From an uncultured Mucilaginibacter sp. (GTDB lineage Bacteria; Bacteroidota; Bacteroidia; Sphingobacteriales; Sphingobacteriaceae), in NCBI RefSeq assembly GCF_946481715.1, contig NZ_CAMLOV010000028.1:1-42719 (forward strand): a DNA stretch of 42,719 nt, read 5' to 3'. The stretch's first letter is position 1. Each line of letters begins with the position of its first letter. The notes under the pieces are model-generated. The model had not been told where the DNA came from. It worked only from the letters and a program-made list of their open reading frames with translations, and did not search any database. Positions 27,650-34,990 of the stretch are shown here, in pieces. The position numbers and the translations under genes were made by a program.

Positions 27650-28779
27650 AAATACTTCATATCACGCCCGCTTACAAACCGGCCGTTATTTACGGAGGGC
27701 CTACCATGTCGGTAGCTTTGCTTTGCGAAGAACTGGTTAAAGCCGATGTTTCCATAGACGTTTACACAACTACCGGTAACGGGCCAAATGAATTGCCGGT
27801 TGCGCCAAATAAAGCCGTGTTTGTTGACGGAGTTGCGGTAACTTATTTTAAACGGATCACAAAAGACCATACGCACTTTTCTCCCGCTTTACTACAGGCG
27901 CTCTGGAAAACCGTTAAAGGCTTTGATGTGGTACATATTCATGCCTGGTGGAATTTAGTTTCGGTATTATCTTGTGGTGTAGCTATTGCCCGCAGAGTGC
28001 CGGTGGTAATATCGCCCCGAGGGATGCTGAGCGATTATTCGTTCAACAATAAAAACATTGGCGCCAAAGGCATAATTCACGGCTTTATGGGAAAACGGCT
28101 TTTAACTAAAAGCCACATCCATACTACATCTGCACACGAAACCGATGCCATAACTAAGTTGGTAAAGCCCTTAAGTATTGCATGCCTGCCAAACTTCGTT
28201 AAACTGGAGAGCACCAATATTCATGCAATCGCAAAACCTGCAGCCATTTTAAAACTTTTGTTTTTCTCGCGCATTCAAGAAAAAAAGGGCTTGGATATAT
28301 TGCTAAGTGCCCTTAAATTAACTTCGGTGCCTTACCATTTAACCATCGCAGGCAGCGGCGAGGAAAATTATATCTGTTATTTAAAAACCCTTGCCGCGAG
28401 TATTGAAAATAAAATTACCTGGGCGGGCTTTTTTGGCGATGATAAGTTTGACATGATACAACAACACGATGTTTTGGTGTTACCATCTTACGATGAGAAC
28501 TTTGGCAACGTGGTGATAGAAAGCCTTAGTGTTGGCACTGCGGTGCTGGTGAGCGGCCAGGTGGGCCTGGCCGATTACGTAATTGCCAATAAATTAGGCT
28601 GGGTTTGCCAGACCAGTGCTGAGTCTGTTGCTGATGCCATAACCGATATCAGTAAAAATAAAATTGGCGATTTAAACAGGATAAGGCAGATAGCGCCGGC
28701 TATGGTCCGCGGAGATTTTACCGGTAGTAACCTCGCGCAGAAATATATAGCGCTTTACAAACAAATTATACCTGCATGA
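27646..28779 (+). CDS. GT4 family glycosyltransferase, linked to exosortase module
   Basis: A 377-residue GT-B enzyme. It opens with 'KILHITPAYKPAVIYGGPTMSVALL', a textbook acceptor-side glycine loop; 'VVHIHAWWNLVSV' and 'VVISPRGMLSDYS' complete the N-terminal domain. The donor half has 'LLFFSRIQEKKGLDILLSAL' and 'PSYDENFGNVVIESLSVGTAVLVS' with E-x7-E. It resembles the GT4 that accompanies Bacteroidota exosortases, which is an inference from style and position. The TTG start overlaps the polymerase stop (TTGA), and the end overlaps the methyltransferase start (ATGA). Confidence 0.92.
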   Translation: MKILHITPAYKPAVIYGGPTMSVALLCEELVKADVSIDVYTTTGNGPNELPVAPNKAVFVDGVAVTYFKRITKDHTHFSPALLQALWKTVKGFDVVHIHAWWNLVSVLSCGVAIARRVPVVISPRGMLSDYSFNNKNIGAKGIIHGFMGKRLLTKSHIHTTSAHETDAITKLVKPLSIACLPNFVKLESTNIHAIAKPAAILKLLFFSRIQEKKGLDILLSALKLTSVPYHLTIAGSGEENYICYLKTLAASIENKITWAGFFGDDKFDMIQQHDVLVLPSYDENFGNVVIESLSVGTAVLVSGQVGLADYVIANKLGWVCQTSAESVADAITDISKNKIGDLNRIRQIAPAMVRGDFTGSNLAQKYIALYKQIIPA

Positions 28780-29396
28780 GCGATTACAAAGACTACGACT
28801 TCAACAGCAGCGGCATAACGCATAATTTTAATTATATGTTGCAGCCCTTGCTTAAGATGCTGGATAAAAATAAAAACCATTGCATTTTAGATTTGGGCTG
28901 TGGCAATGGGTACCTTGTGAATTACCTGGTTTCATTAGGCTATAATGCTTATGGTACCGATGCTTCAGAAAAAGGTATCGCAATGGCAAAGGAACATAAC
29001 CCCGATAGGTTTTTTGTACAGGACCTTTCTACAGATAAACTACCGCCGGAGCTGCAACAGCTTTCTTTTGACACGATTATATCCACAGAAGTTATTGAAC
29101 ACCTTTACGACCCGGAAGGGTTTATAGATTTTTGCAAACAGGCGTTAAGCAAGGGGGGCGATATTATTATATCGACGCCGTATCACGGTTATTTAAAGAA
29201 CCTGGTACTTAGTTTAACCAATAAATGGGACCAGCACCTAAACCCCGTCTGGTTGGGCGGGCACATCAAAATGTGGTCGCGAAGAACGTTAGAAAGTTTG
29301 TTAACGACAAAAGGTTTTACTGTTACTCAATTTGAAGGCTGCGGTAGGATGCCGTACCTTTGGATGACGATGCTTATTAAAGCCCGGCTAAATTGA
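28776..29396 (+). CDS. class I SAM-dependent methyltransferase
   Basis: A 206-residue UbiG-like methyltransferase. 'ILDLGCGNGYL' (37-47) is motif I, 'YGTDASEKGI' is the strand ending in the ribose-binding acidic residue, and 'FDTIISTEVIEHLYDP' is motif II. 'GGDIIISTPYHGYLKNL' completes the fold. The substrate is unknown: a lipid-linked or nucleotide sugar is possible, given its position between a GT4 and a WaaE-like GT2. ATGA overlap upstream and TTGA overlap downstream place it firmly in one transcript. Confidence 0.92.
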   Translation: MSDYKDYDFNSSGITHNFNYMLQPLLKMLDKNKNHCILDLGCGNGYLVNYLVSLGYNAYGTDASEKGIAMAKEHNPDRFFVQDLSTDKLPPELQQLSFDTIISTEVIEHLYDPEGFIDFCKQALSKGGDIIISTPYHGYLKNLVLSLTNKWDQHLNPVWLGGHIKMWSRRTLESLLTTKGFTVTQFEGCGRMPYLWMTMLIKARLN

Positions 29397-30262
29397 ATAG
29401 TGAATATTCCTTTATCGTATTAACCTATAATGAAGAAATTCATTTACCCCGGCTGCTGGATTCTATTGCCGGCCTGGATGCCGCTGTTTTTGTTTTAGAT
29501 TCCTTTAGTACTGATAGCACTTTAGCTATCGCTGAAAATGCAGGTGCCTGTGTTTTGCAAAACCCGTTCGTAAACCATCCGATGCAATGGGATTTCGCCT
29601 TAAAAAACTTTGCTATTAAAACGCCCTGGGTTATTTGCCTGGATGCCGACCAGGTGGTAACGCACGAGTTGCAAATACAGCTCCTTAACTTTAAAAATGC
29701 CGATCACCAAAACATCAACGGCATTTATTTTAACCGTAAGAACTTTTTTAAAGGCAAATGGATAAAATACGGCGGCTATTATCCGTTCTATCTGCTTAAA
29801 ATGATACGGTACGGCGTAGGATATTCTGATTTAAATGAGAATATGGATCACCGTTTCATTGTACCCGGCAATACAGTGATATGGAAGAAAGGGTATATTT
29901 TAGAAGAGAACTTAAAAGAGAATAACATCCGCTTTTGGATAGAAAAACATAACAAATATAGCGACCAGCTTGCCATAGAAGAAACAGAGCGCATATTGGG
30001 TATTCGCAACCAAACAATAAAACCGCGCTTTTGGGGCTCGCCGGATGAACGCACCGCCTGGTTAAAGCAATTATGGTGGCGCTTACCGCGTTATGTAAGG
30101 CCGATGTTGTATTTCGCATACAGGATATTATTTAAATTAGGGATATTAGATGGAAGAACCGGCATAATATTCCATTTTCTGCAGGCTTTTTGGTTTAGGC
30201 TGGTGGTAGATATTAAGATTGATGAGATTATAAAACACCGAGAACGTGCAGATAGGCATTAA
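29393..30262 (+). CDS. GT2 family glycosyltransferase (WaaE/KdtX-like)
   Basis: A 289-residue GT-A enzyme: 'FIVLTYNEEIHLPRLLDSI' (7-25), 'FVLDSFSTDST' (33-43), and the metal site in 'ICLDADQV' (81-88). The downstream 'NENMDHRFIVPG' and 'KHNKYSDQLAIEE' match the LPS-core beta-glucosyl/heptosyl WaaE-like subfamily, including its conserved H/N-K-Y-S segment. Such proteins are often the second gene after the priming enzyme. No priming phosphoglycosyltransferase is seen in the window. TTG start (TTGA overlap); the end overlaps the exosortase gene by 17 bases. Confidence 0.9.
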   Translation: MNSEYSFIVLTYNEEIHLPRLLDSIAGLDAAVFVLDSFSTDSTLAIAENAGACVLQNPFVNHPMQWDFALKNFAIKTPWVICLDADQVVTHELQIQLLNFKNADHQNINGIYFNRKNFFKGKWIKYGGYYPFYLLKMIRYGVGYSDLNENMDHRFIVPGNTVIWKKGYILEENLKENNIRFWIEKHNKYSDQLAIEETERILGIRNQTIKPRFWGSPDERTAWLKQLWWRLPRYVRPMLYFAYRILFKLGILDGRTGIIFHFLQAFWFRLVVDIKIDEIIKHRERADRH

Positions 30263-30803
30263 AAATAATATCGCGCTTTGGTTCAGCATAAAATTTATTG
30301 TGCTGTTTTTGCCGTTCTATTATTTCAATATTTTATTTTTCGGGCTTACCTCACCGGGTAACAATTACAGCGCGTTTTTAGACAATCATTTGAATTATAT
30401 CGATTGGCTGCGGTGGATATTGCTGCATACCTCTTGCGCTATCCTAAACCTACTTGGTTTTACGTGCATCACCAGCGCCAACCAGCTATTAGTTGCCGGG
30501 CGTGGCGTCATCGATTTGATTTACACCTGCCTCGGGCTTGGCGTGATGAGTTTTTTTGCAGCCTTTGTTATTGCTTATCCAAAAAAAACAAAGCCGAAAT
30601 TAGTATTCCTAATCGCCGGGTTGCTGAGCATTCAAATCCTGAATATTATACGCCTGATGATATTGGCCCTTTACTGGAATAAAAGCCGTGCACGAATCAT
30701 CGATCATCATGTAATTTTTGATGTGATCATTTATATTATTATTGTTGTTGCCTTATACAAATGGGTAAATCACAAAGCCACTAATCCGGATGCAGCAAAC
30801 TAA
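30246..30803 (+). CDS. exosortase/archaeosortase family transpeptidase
   Basis: A 185-residue membrane protein with about five hydrophobic segments. It carries the family's catalytic residues in order: Cys95 in 'IYTCLGLG', Arg136 in 'NIIRLMIL', and His154/155 in 'DHHVIFDVIIY'. Exosortases cleave C-terminal sorting signals of secreted proteins and couple them to a lipid or glycan acceptor at the membrane, and they co-occur with EPS genes. The short length and absence of fused domains fit the minimal Bacteroidota types; an XrtY-like assignment is plausible but unproven. The GTG start overlaps the preceding GT2 by 17 bases; the end overlaps the acetyltransferase gene by 14. No substrate with a sorting tail is encoded nearby. 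Confidence 0.84.
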   Translation: MQIGIKNNIALWFSIKFIVLFLPFYYFNILFFGLTSPGNNYSAFLDNHLNYIDWLRWILLHTSCAILNLLGFTCITSANQLLVAGRGVIDLIYTCLGLGVMSFFAAFVIAYPKKTKPKLVFLIAGLLSIQILNIIRLMILALYWNKSRARIIDHHVIFDVIIYIIIVVALYKWVNHKATNPDAAN

Positions 30804-31341
30804 CCTTGCCGTATATAATAACCACCCTTACCATCCCGGGGGCAATGCGTTTAAACGCTTGCTGTGGTATTATGTAAATGCGATTATTTTTAAAAGCAAC
30901 TTGTTCCCCCTCAGTGGCCTAAAAACCAGTTTATTAAAACTATTTGGGGCGAGGATAGGTAGCGGCATAGTTATAAAACCGGCTGTAAACATTAAATCGC
31001 CCTGGTTTTTAACCATTGGAAACCATACATGGATTGGCGAACAAGTTTGGATTGATAACCTGGTGTTGGTAAACATTGGCAGCAACGTATGTATATCGCA
31101 GGGTGCCATTTTGCAAACCGGTAGCCATAATTATAAAAAAACCACGTTCGACCTGATAACCGGGAGCATTATATTGGAAAATGGCGCATGGATCGGCTGC
31201 GGGGCTATCATTAACCAGGGTATTACCGTTGGCTCGCATGCAGTGTTAACCAGCGGTTCGGTTGCTACAAAAAATTTAGAGCCTTACTTTATTTACCAGG
31301 GTAACCCTGCTGCAAAGCTGCGGGCAAGAGAGATTAGCTAA
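30790..31341 (+). CDS. WcaF-like sugar O-acetyltransferase
   Basis: A 183-residue left-handed beta-helix protein. An aromatic/basic lead ('FKRLLWYYVNAIIFKSN') is followed by hexapeptide coils ('WFLTIGNHTWIGEQVWI', 'VNIGSNVCISQGAIL'). The loop histidine lies in 'TGSHNYKKTTFDL', and 'GAWIGCGAIINQGITVGSHAV' and the terminal 'YQGNPAAKL' follow. This is the colanic-acid-type WcaF acetyltransferase pattern, so an acetyl-CoA-dependent O-acetylation of a repeat-unit sugar is likely. ATG start, 14-base overlap with the exosortase gene; it ends one base before the lipoprotein gene. Confidence 0.9.
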   Translation: MQQTNLAVYNNHPYHPGGNAFKRLLWYYVNAIIFKSNLFPLSGLKTSLLKLFGARIGSGIVIKPAVNIKSPWFLTIGNHTWIGEQVWIDNLVLVNIGSNVCISQGAILQTGSHNYKKTTFDLITGSIILENGAWIGCGAIINQGITVGSHAVLTSGSVATKNLEPYFIYQGNPAAKLRAREIS

Positions 31342-31342
31342 T

Positions 31343-31780
31343 ATGTTAGTGAGAAAACTTTTATTATTTGGATGGGTACTCGCCACAGCGCTTGCTTTTA
31401 ATAGCTGCAAAAACAAAACCGCCTCTAATCCCGATCCAAGGGAATTGAACAGGGTAATTGATAGCCCTTCAGTTGCTAACATTAAAGCATTAGATAAAAA
31501 AAGCAAAAACGTTGTATTTGTATTCACGAAGGATTACCCGGAGTTAAAAGGACTCAACAACAAAGTGGTACTTATAAAACCACTCAACCAGGACCTAAGC
31601 ATCAATTTTGACGAATACCTCCATAAAGATTATATGGGGCCAATCTATATCCTGCTACCCTCCTATTACGTAGGCATACGGGCTTCGGTTATCCTTAAAT
31701 GCTTCCCGGCATATAAAGGATTCACGTTTACAGAACTAAGCGACAATTACGTTTTGTATTACAGCGATAAAAAAAGGTAA
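31343..31780 (+). CDS. small lipoprotein of unknown function downstream of exosortase
   Basis: A 145-residue protein with an N-terminal signal: a basic start, a hydrophobic stretch, and a cysteine at residue 22 in 'ALAFNSCKNK'. This is compatible with lipoprotein processing, although Phe-Asn-Ser before the Cys is a loose lipobox. The remainder has a mixed alpha/beta look: 'NVVFVFTKDYPELKG', 'KVVLIKP', 'IYILLPSYYVGIRASVIL' and a C-terminal 'FTELSDNYVLYYS'. I do not recognise a family. It is the last gene of the polysaccharide block and ends four bases from the convergent obg gene. Its placement one gene after the exosortase suggests a role in that module, which is inference. Confidence 0.7.
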   Translation: MLVRKLLLFGWVLATALAFNSCKNKTASNPDPRELNRVIDSPSVANIKALDKKSKNVVFVFTKDYPELKGLNNKVVLIKPLNQDLSINFDEYLHKDYMGPIYILLPSYYVGIRASVILKCFPAYKGFTFTELSDNYVLYYSDKKR

Positions 31781-31784
31781 GCAA

Positions 31785-32783
31785 TCACCTGTTTATTTCC
31801 TTCCAAAGCAGGTCCTTTAGTTCGGTAATATTCCGCTGCGCTACTGATGAAATAAACACATAAGGTATCCCTTGGGGTACTTCCTTCTCCATCTCTGCCT
31901 GCAATTCCTCATCCAGCATATCGCTTTTGGTAATGGCCAGCACACGAGGCTTGTGCATCAATTCGTCGTTATATTGGTTAAGCTCTTTTAGCAGTATCTC
32001 GTATTCTTCCTTTATCGTTCTTGCCGTATCGGCAGGCACCATAAATAAAAGCACCGAGTTACGCTCGATATGGCGCAGGAAACGTATCCCCAAGCCCTTG
32101 CCCTGCGATGCACCTTCTATAATGCCCGGTATATCCGCCATAACAAACGATTGGTTGCCGCGATACCCAACGATACCTAAATTAGGCACAAGCGTTGTAA
32201 AGGCGTAATCAGCTATCTCTGGCTTGGCCGCCGATACTACCGACAGCAAAGTTGATTTACCCGCATTTGGGAAGCCTACCAAGCCCACATCGGCCAATAT
32301 TTTTAGTTCGAGGATATTCCAGTCCTCCTGTCCATCTTCGCCCGGTTGTGCAAAGCGTGGGGTTTGTTTGGTAGCCGTTTTAAAGTGCCAGTTACCCAGG
32401 CCGCCCCGGCCGCCGTTGGCCAATATTTTGGTTTCGCCGTCGTGGTTTATCTCAAAAAGGATCTCGCCGGTTTCGGCGTTTTTAGCGATCGTACCGAGCG
32501 GCACCTCCAATATCTCATCGCGGCCTGTCTTACCGCTACGTTGAGAGCTGCCACCCGGATCGCCATCGCCGGCAATAACGTGTTTGCGGAATTTAAGGTG
32601 AAGCAGTGTCCATAACTGGGCGTTGCCTTTTACAATAACATGCCCGCCACGGCCACCATCGCCGCCATCAGGGCCGCCCATCGAGGTTAAAATATCCCGG
32701 TGTAAATGCGAAGAACCCGCCCCTCCGTGCCCGGAACGGCAGCATATCTTTACATAATCAACAAAATTTGAACCCTGCGACAT
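31785..32783 (-). CDS. obg: GTPase Obg/CgtA
   Basis: A 332-residue ribosome-associated GTPase. The N-terminal glycine-rich Obg domain ('[14 protein letters not shown]' about 36-49, 'GGRGGLGN' 124-131) is followed by the G domain: P-loop 'GFPNAGKST' (170-178), switch I 'FTTLVPNLG', 'DIPGIIEGA' (217-225), and 'TKSD' as G4. There is no OCT domain, the usual length in Bacteroidota. It acts in 50S maturation and stress signalling. It lies downstream of adk on the same strand, separated by 105 bp that contain an inverted repeat. Confidence 0.98.
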   Translation of the reverse strand: MSQGSNFVDYVKICCRSGHGGAGSSHLHRDILTSMGGPDGGDGGRGGHVIVKGNAQLWTLLHLKFRKHVIAGDGDPGGSSQRSGKTGRDEILEVPLGTIAKNAETGEILFEINHDGETKILANGGRGGLGNWHFKTATKQTPRFAQPGEDGQEDWNILELKILADVGLVGFPNAGKSTLLSVVSAAKPEIADYAFTTLVPNLGIVGYRGNQSFVMADIPGIIEGASQGKGLGIRFLRHIERNSVLLFMVPADTARTIKEEYEILLKELNQYNDELMHKPRVLAITKSDMLDEELQAEMEKEVPQGIPYVFISSVAQRNITELKDLLWKEINR

Positions 32784-32802
32784 AATCTTTTCCTTTAAAC
32801 AG

Positions 32803-32847
32803 AAAGTCCGAAGCTTAGGGTTTTGACGCTCCTAACCTGCGGACTTT
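32803..32847. repeat. bulged inverted repeat between adk and obg
   Basis: Perfect 8-bp outer arms AAAGTCCG (32803-32810) and CGGACTTT (32840-32847) enclose a second complementary pair, TTAGG and CCTAA, separated by small internal bulges. An 8-12 base loop lies at the centre. The hairpin can form on either strand. It is not followed by a clean T-run on the minus strand, so a terminator reading is weak. It lies about 20 bases upstream of the obg ATG. Possible roles are RNA processing or attenuation of obg, or a dispersed repeat; the sequence does not decide. Confidence 0.5.
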
Positions 32848-32888
32848 ACAAACTTACGTTTTTTATAAATTACTGAATTTATCAGTCT

Positions 32889-33473
32889 TTATTCACTTTT
32901 TACCCATTTAGCAATAATTGCACATATTTGGGTAAATATCTCTTCTACCGAGCCAATGCCATTAATGCTTTCGAACTTGCCCTGCCCTTTATAAAAGCCT
33001 GCAACAGCAGCGGTTTTATCATTGTATTCTTTTATCCTTTTACGGATCACTTCTTCGTTCGCATCATCCGGGCGGCCCGAATCCTTACCACGCAGTAAAA
33101 GGCGGCGCAGCAACTCATCATCATTCACTTCGAGTGCTATCATACCACTTATAGCCGATTCCTTTGACTCTAATAACGTATCCAAAGCCTCGGCCTGCAC
33201 TACTGTACGCGGGAAGCCATCAAAAATGAAGCCTTTGGCATCCTTATTCGCATCCAGCTTATTACTAATCATCCCTATCACAACCGCATCAGGTACTAAC
33301 TTCCCGTCATCCATCAGTTTTTTTGCTTCCAGGCCCAAGGCGGTACCCTGTGCAATTTCGCCCCGCAGTAAATCACCTGTTGAAAGATGAATTAACCCGA
33401 ACTTCTCGATAAGTTTTTGTGATTGAGTACCCTTCCCTGCTCCGGGGGGACCAAACAGTACTAAGTTAAGCAT
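32889..33473 (-). CDS. adk: adenylate kinase
   Basis: A 194-residue enzyme interconverting ATP + AMP and 2 ADP. The P-loop 'GPPGAGKGT' lies at residues 8-16, 'LSTGDLLR' forms the AMP site, 'GFIFDGFPRT' is the Walker B-type family signature, and 'GRPDD' and 'RIKEY' supply arginines. The LID is the short form without the zinc-binding insertion, matching other Bacteroidota. ATG start. It is read from right to left and is followed by obg. A tRNA terminator stands directly upstream, so adk probably has its own promoter in the 33474-33530 region; no convincing box was identified there. Confidence 0.98.
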   Translation of the reverse strand: MLNLVLFGPPGAGKGTQSQKLIEKFGLIHLSTGDLLRGEIAQGTALGLEAKKLMDDGKLVPDAVVIGMISNKLDANKDAKGFIFDGFPRTVVQAEALDTLLESKESAISGMIALEVNDDELLRRLLLRGKDSGRPDDANEEVIRKRIKEYNDKTAAVAGFYKGQGKFESINGIGSVEEIFTQICAIIAKWVKSE

Positions 33474-33489
33474 CCCTTATGTTTAAAAA

Positions 33490-33530
33490 TTAAAAAAGCC
33501 TATGAACACTATACTCAAAGGCTTAATTTT
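33490..33530 (-). terminator. Rho-independent terminator after tRNA-Arg
   Basis: Arms AAGCCT (33496-33501) and AGGCTT (33519-33524) form a six-pair stem with a 17-base loop. On the minus strand the stem is followed by a run of T residues with a short AA interruption. The position, between the 3' end of the minus-strand tRNA and adk, fits termination of the tRNA transcript. The A-rich other flank also gives a T-run on the plus strand, so it could act in both directions, though nothing on the plus strand needs it. The loop is longer than usual. Confidence 0.55.
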
Positions 33531-33580
33531 TTGGGCACCTGGCGGATGTCGCAGTTCCGGGACAAGTGGTTGATATTATG

Positions 33581-33654
33581 TGCACTTGTAGGGATTCGAA
33601 CCCCAAACCTTCTCATCCGTAGTGAGATGCTCTATCCAATTGAGCTACAAGTGC
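33581..33654 (-). tRNA. tRNA-Arg (anticodon ACG)
   Basis: Read on the minus strand, the acceptor arms GCACTTG and CAAGTGC pair perfectly over seven bases. A D-arm GCTC/GAGC, an anticodon stem TCTCA/TGAGA around loop CTACGGA, and a T-arm with loop TTCGAAT complete the cloverleaf. The anticodon is ACG, read as ICG after deamination of A34, so it decodes CGU, CGC and CGA arginine codons. CCA is not encoded (the bases after the discriminator A are CAT), as is common in Bacteroidota. A terminator follows at 33490-33530. Confidence 0.97.
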
Positions 33655-33714
33655 ATTTCCTGATAACAAGTTTCTCCTATCGGCGAAGATAGCAGACCCT
33701 TTTTTAACGGACTG

Positions 33715-33722
33715 CAAAAATA
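33715..33722 (-). promoter_or_regulatory. candidate -7 box (TAnnTTTG) for tRNA-Arg
   Basis: On the minus strand the bases read TATTTTTG, a full match to the Bacteroidota -7 consensus TAnnTTTG. It lies about 60 bases upstream of the mature tRNA 5' end, leaving a 5' leader of roughly 50 bases to be removed by RNase P. No clear -33 TTTG box was found at normal spacing, and the region is AT-rich, so a chance match is possible. Confidence 0.35.
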
Positions 33723-33857
33723 GGACTTTCTTTTTAATCTGTGTACTTTTTTTGAAAAAAAATCACTGCACTGCCACCGACGGGTTAGTTAAGCAAAACA
33801 GCCATAACCCCTTTGCTGCTTTTTTATATCTTTAAATTTTTAACAAAACCCGTTTTA

Positions 33858-34955
33858 ATGAAGTTTTTTGGCGTAGCAAACCTCTTTTCCGAGATAAAAA
33901 CCGTCCCCGATGTTTTAGCACAAAAAACTTTCCCAAGCCTTAACGGCCTTCGGGGCATATCCATTCTGATGGTGGTTGGCTACCATATCATCCAGCTATA
34001 TAACATCCCCGTTTATGGCAACCCGGGTTTTATGGGCCCGCTCGGCGTGGATATATTTTTCGTTATCAGCGGCTTTTTAATTACCACCCTTTGCGTAAAA
34101 GAAAAAGTGAAGTACGGATCAATATCTTTAAAAGCCTTTTATATGAGGCGTGTATTGCGGATAGTACCTGTTGCCTATCTGTACATCATCACGCTTATCA
34201 TACTAAATCAGTTCTATAACCTCAATATATTCCCGGTTACTTTTTTGGCTTCGTTCTTATTCATCATGAACTTATCCATCTCGCGCCTAACGCAGGCAAG
34301 CTGGTACCTGGGTCACTACTGGTCGCTTTCGGTAGAAGAACAGTTTTACCTTTTTTTTCCGGTGTTGCTCAACAAAAGCTGGAAGCTATTTATAGCCATA
34401 CTGCTCTTTACCATATTTGCAGTACCCGTTATTTACTATTTCCAAATCAATTGGGGCTTCCTAAACTACGGCGTTTGTACTGCGGCTATCCGTTATTTTA
34501 TAAAGTTCCAGGGAATAGCCATCGGTTGCCTGTATTCGGTAATGCTTTTTAAGGGCTATTTTAACTTCCACAGGCTCAAATTACCAATAACGTTATTATC
34601 TATTTTCGCGATGTTCTATCTTAGGTACAGCCAGGCATTAAACCCCACGGTAATAACTACCAATCTTATTATTTCCTTGTTTGTGGGTTTTATTGTGGTG
34701 AATAACCTTCATCAATCCAAAAACTGGATTTTTAGTCTTTTGAACACAAAGGTACTCAGCTTTATCGGCATACTATCGTACAGTATTTATATATGGCAGG
34801 AGCTGTTTTTAGCCAACGACCCCAACTTACCGTTAAGCCACCTTCCGATGAATCTCATATTATTGGTGGTAGTGCCCCTATTATCGTACTTCTACTTCGA
34901 AAAGTTTTTCCTAAAGTTCAAGAAACGATTTCAGCCTGTTAAGGAAAACCAATAG
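33858..34955 (+). CDS. acyltransferase 3 family membrane protein (OafA-like)
   Basis: A 365-residue polytopic protein from ATG 33858. An upstream in-frame TTG at 33813 would add 15 hydrophobic residues and is less likely. The signature 'LNGLRGISILMVVGYH' contains the catalytic-site arginine and histidine, 'FFVISGFLIT' follows, and 'GHYWSLSVEEQFYLFFPVLL' is the mid-protein motif. About ten membrane helices. It transfers acyl groups to exported glycans or lipids. It is isolated from the main cluster by obg, adk and the tRNA, and is distinct from the copy at 12094, so it may act on another glycan. Confidence 0.92.
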   Translation: MKFFGVANLFSEIKTVPDVLAQKTFPSLNGLRGISILMVVGYHIIQLYNIPVYGNPGFMGPLGVDIFFVISGFLITTLCVKEKVKYGSISLKAFYMRRVLRIVPVAYLYIITLIILNQFYNLNIFPVTFLASFLFIMNLSISRLTQASWYLGHYWSLSVEEQFYLFFPVLLNKSWKLFIAILLFTIFAVPVIYYFQINWGFLNYGVCTAAIRYFIKFQGIAIGCLYSVMLFKGYFNFHRLKLPITLLSIFAMFYLRYSQALNPTVITTNLIISLFVGFIVVNNLHQSKNWIFSLLNTKVLSFIGILSYSIYIWQELFLANDPNLPLSHLPMNLILLVVVPLLSYFYFEKFFLKFKKRFQPVKENQ

Positions 34956-34973
34956 CCCAAGCTTTACGGCTAT
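34952..34973. terminator. weak hairpin between convergent acyltransferase and peroxiredoxin genes
   Basis: ATAGCC (34952-34957) and GGCTAT (34968-34973) form a six-pair stem with a ten-base loop that overlaps the stop codon of the acyltransferase gene. On the minus strand it is followed by TGGTTTTCC, a poor T-run; on the plus strand there is none. It lies where the two convergent transcripts end, so a terminator role is reasonable but the hairpin is weak. Confidence 0.35.
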
Positions 34974-34990
34974 CGATTCCCCCTTGCCAA

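Noticed and set aside
398..31780. Insertion sequences, transposases or integrases within the glycan cluster
   Set aside because: None of the translated frames shows transposase or recombinase motifs, and no terminal inverted repeats were noticed.
31343..31780. Small lipoprotein as the exosortase substrate
   Set aside because: Its C-terminus is charged and has no hydrophobic helix followed by a basic tail, so it lacks a sorting signal.
31768..31800. Small hairpin with a T-run on the minus strand at the obg end
   Set aside because: The stem is only four continuous pairs (AGGT/ACCT), and the T-run is made by lysine codons of the convergent lipoprotein gene. It is too weak to call.
33022..33390. 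122-codon open frame on the plus strand
   Set aside because: It is antisense to adk, with a serine-rich shadow translation.
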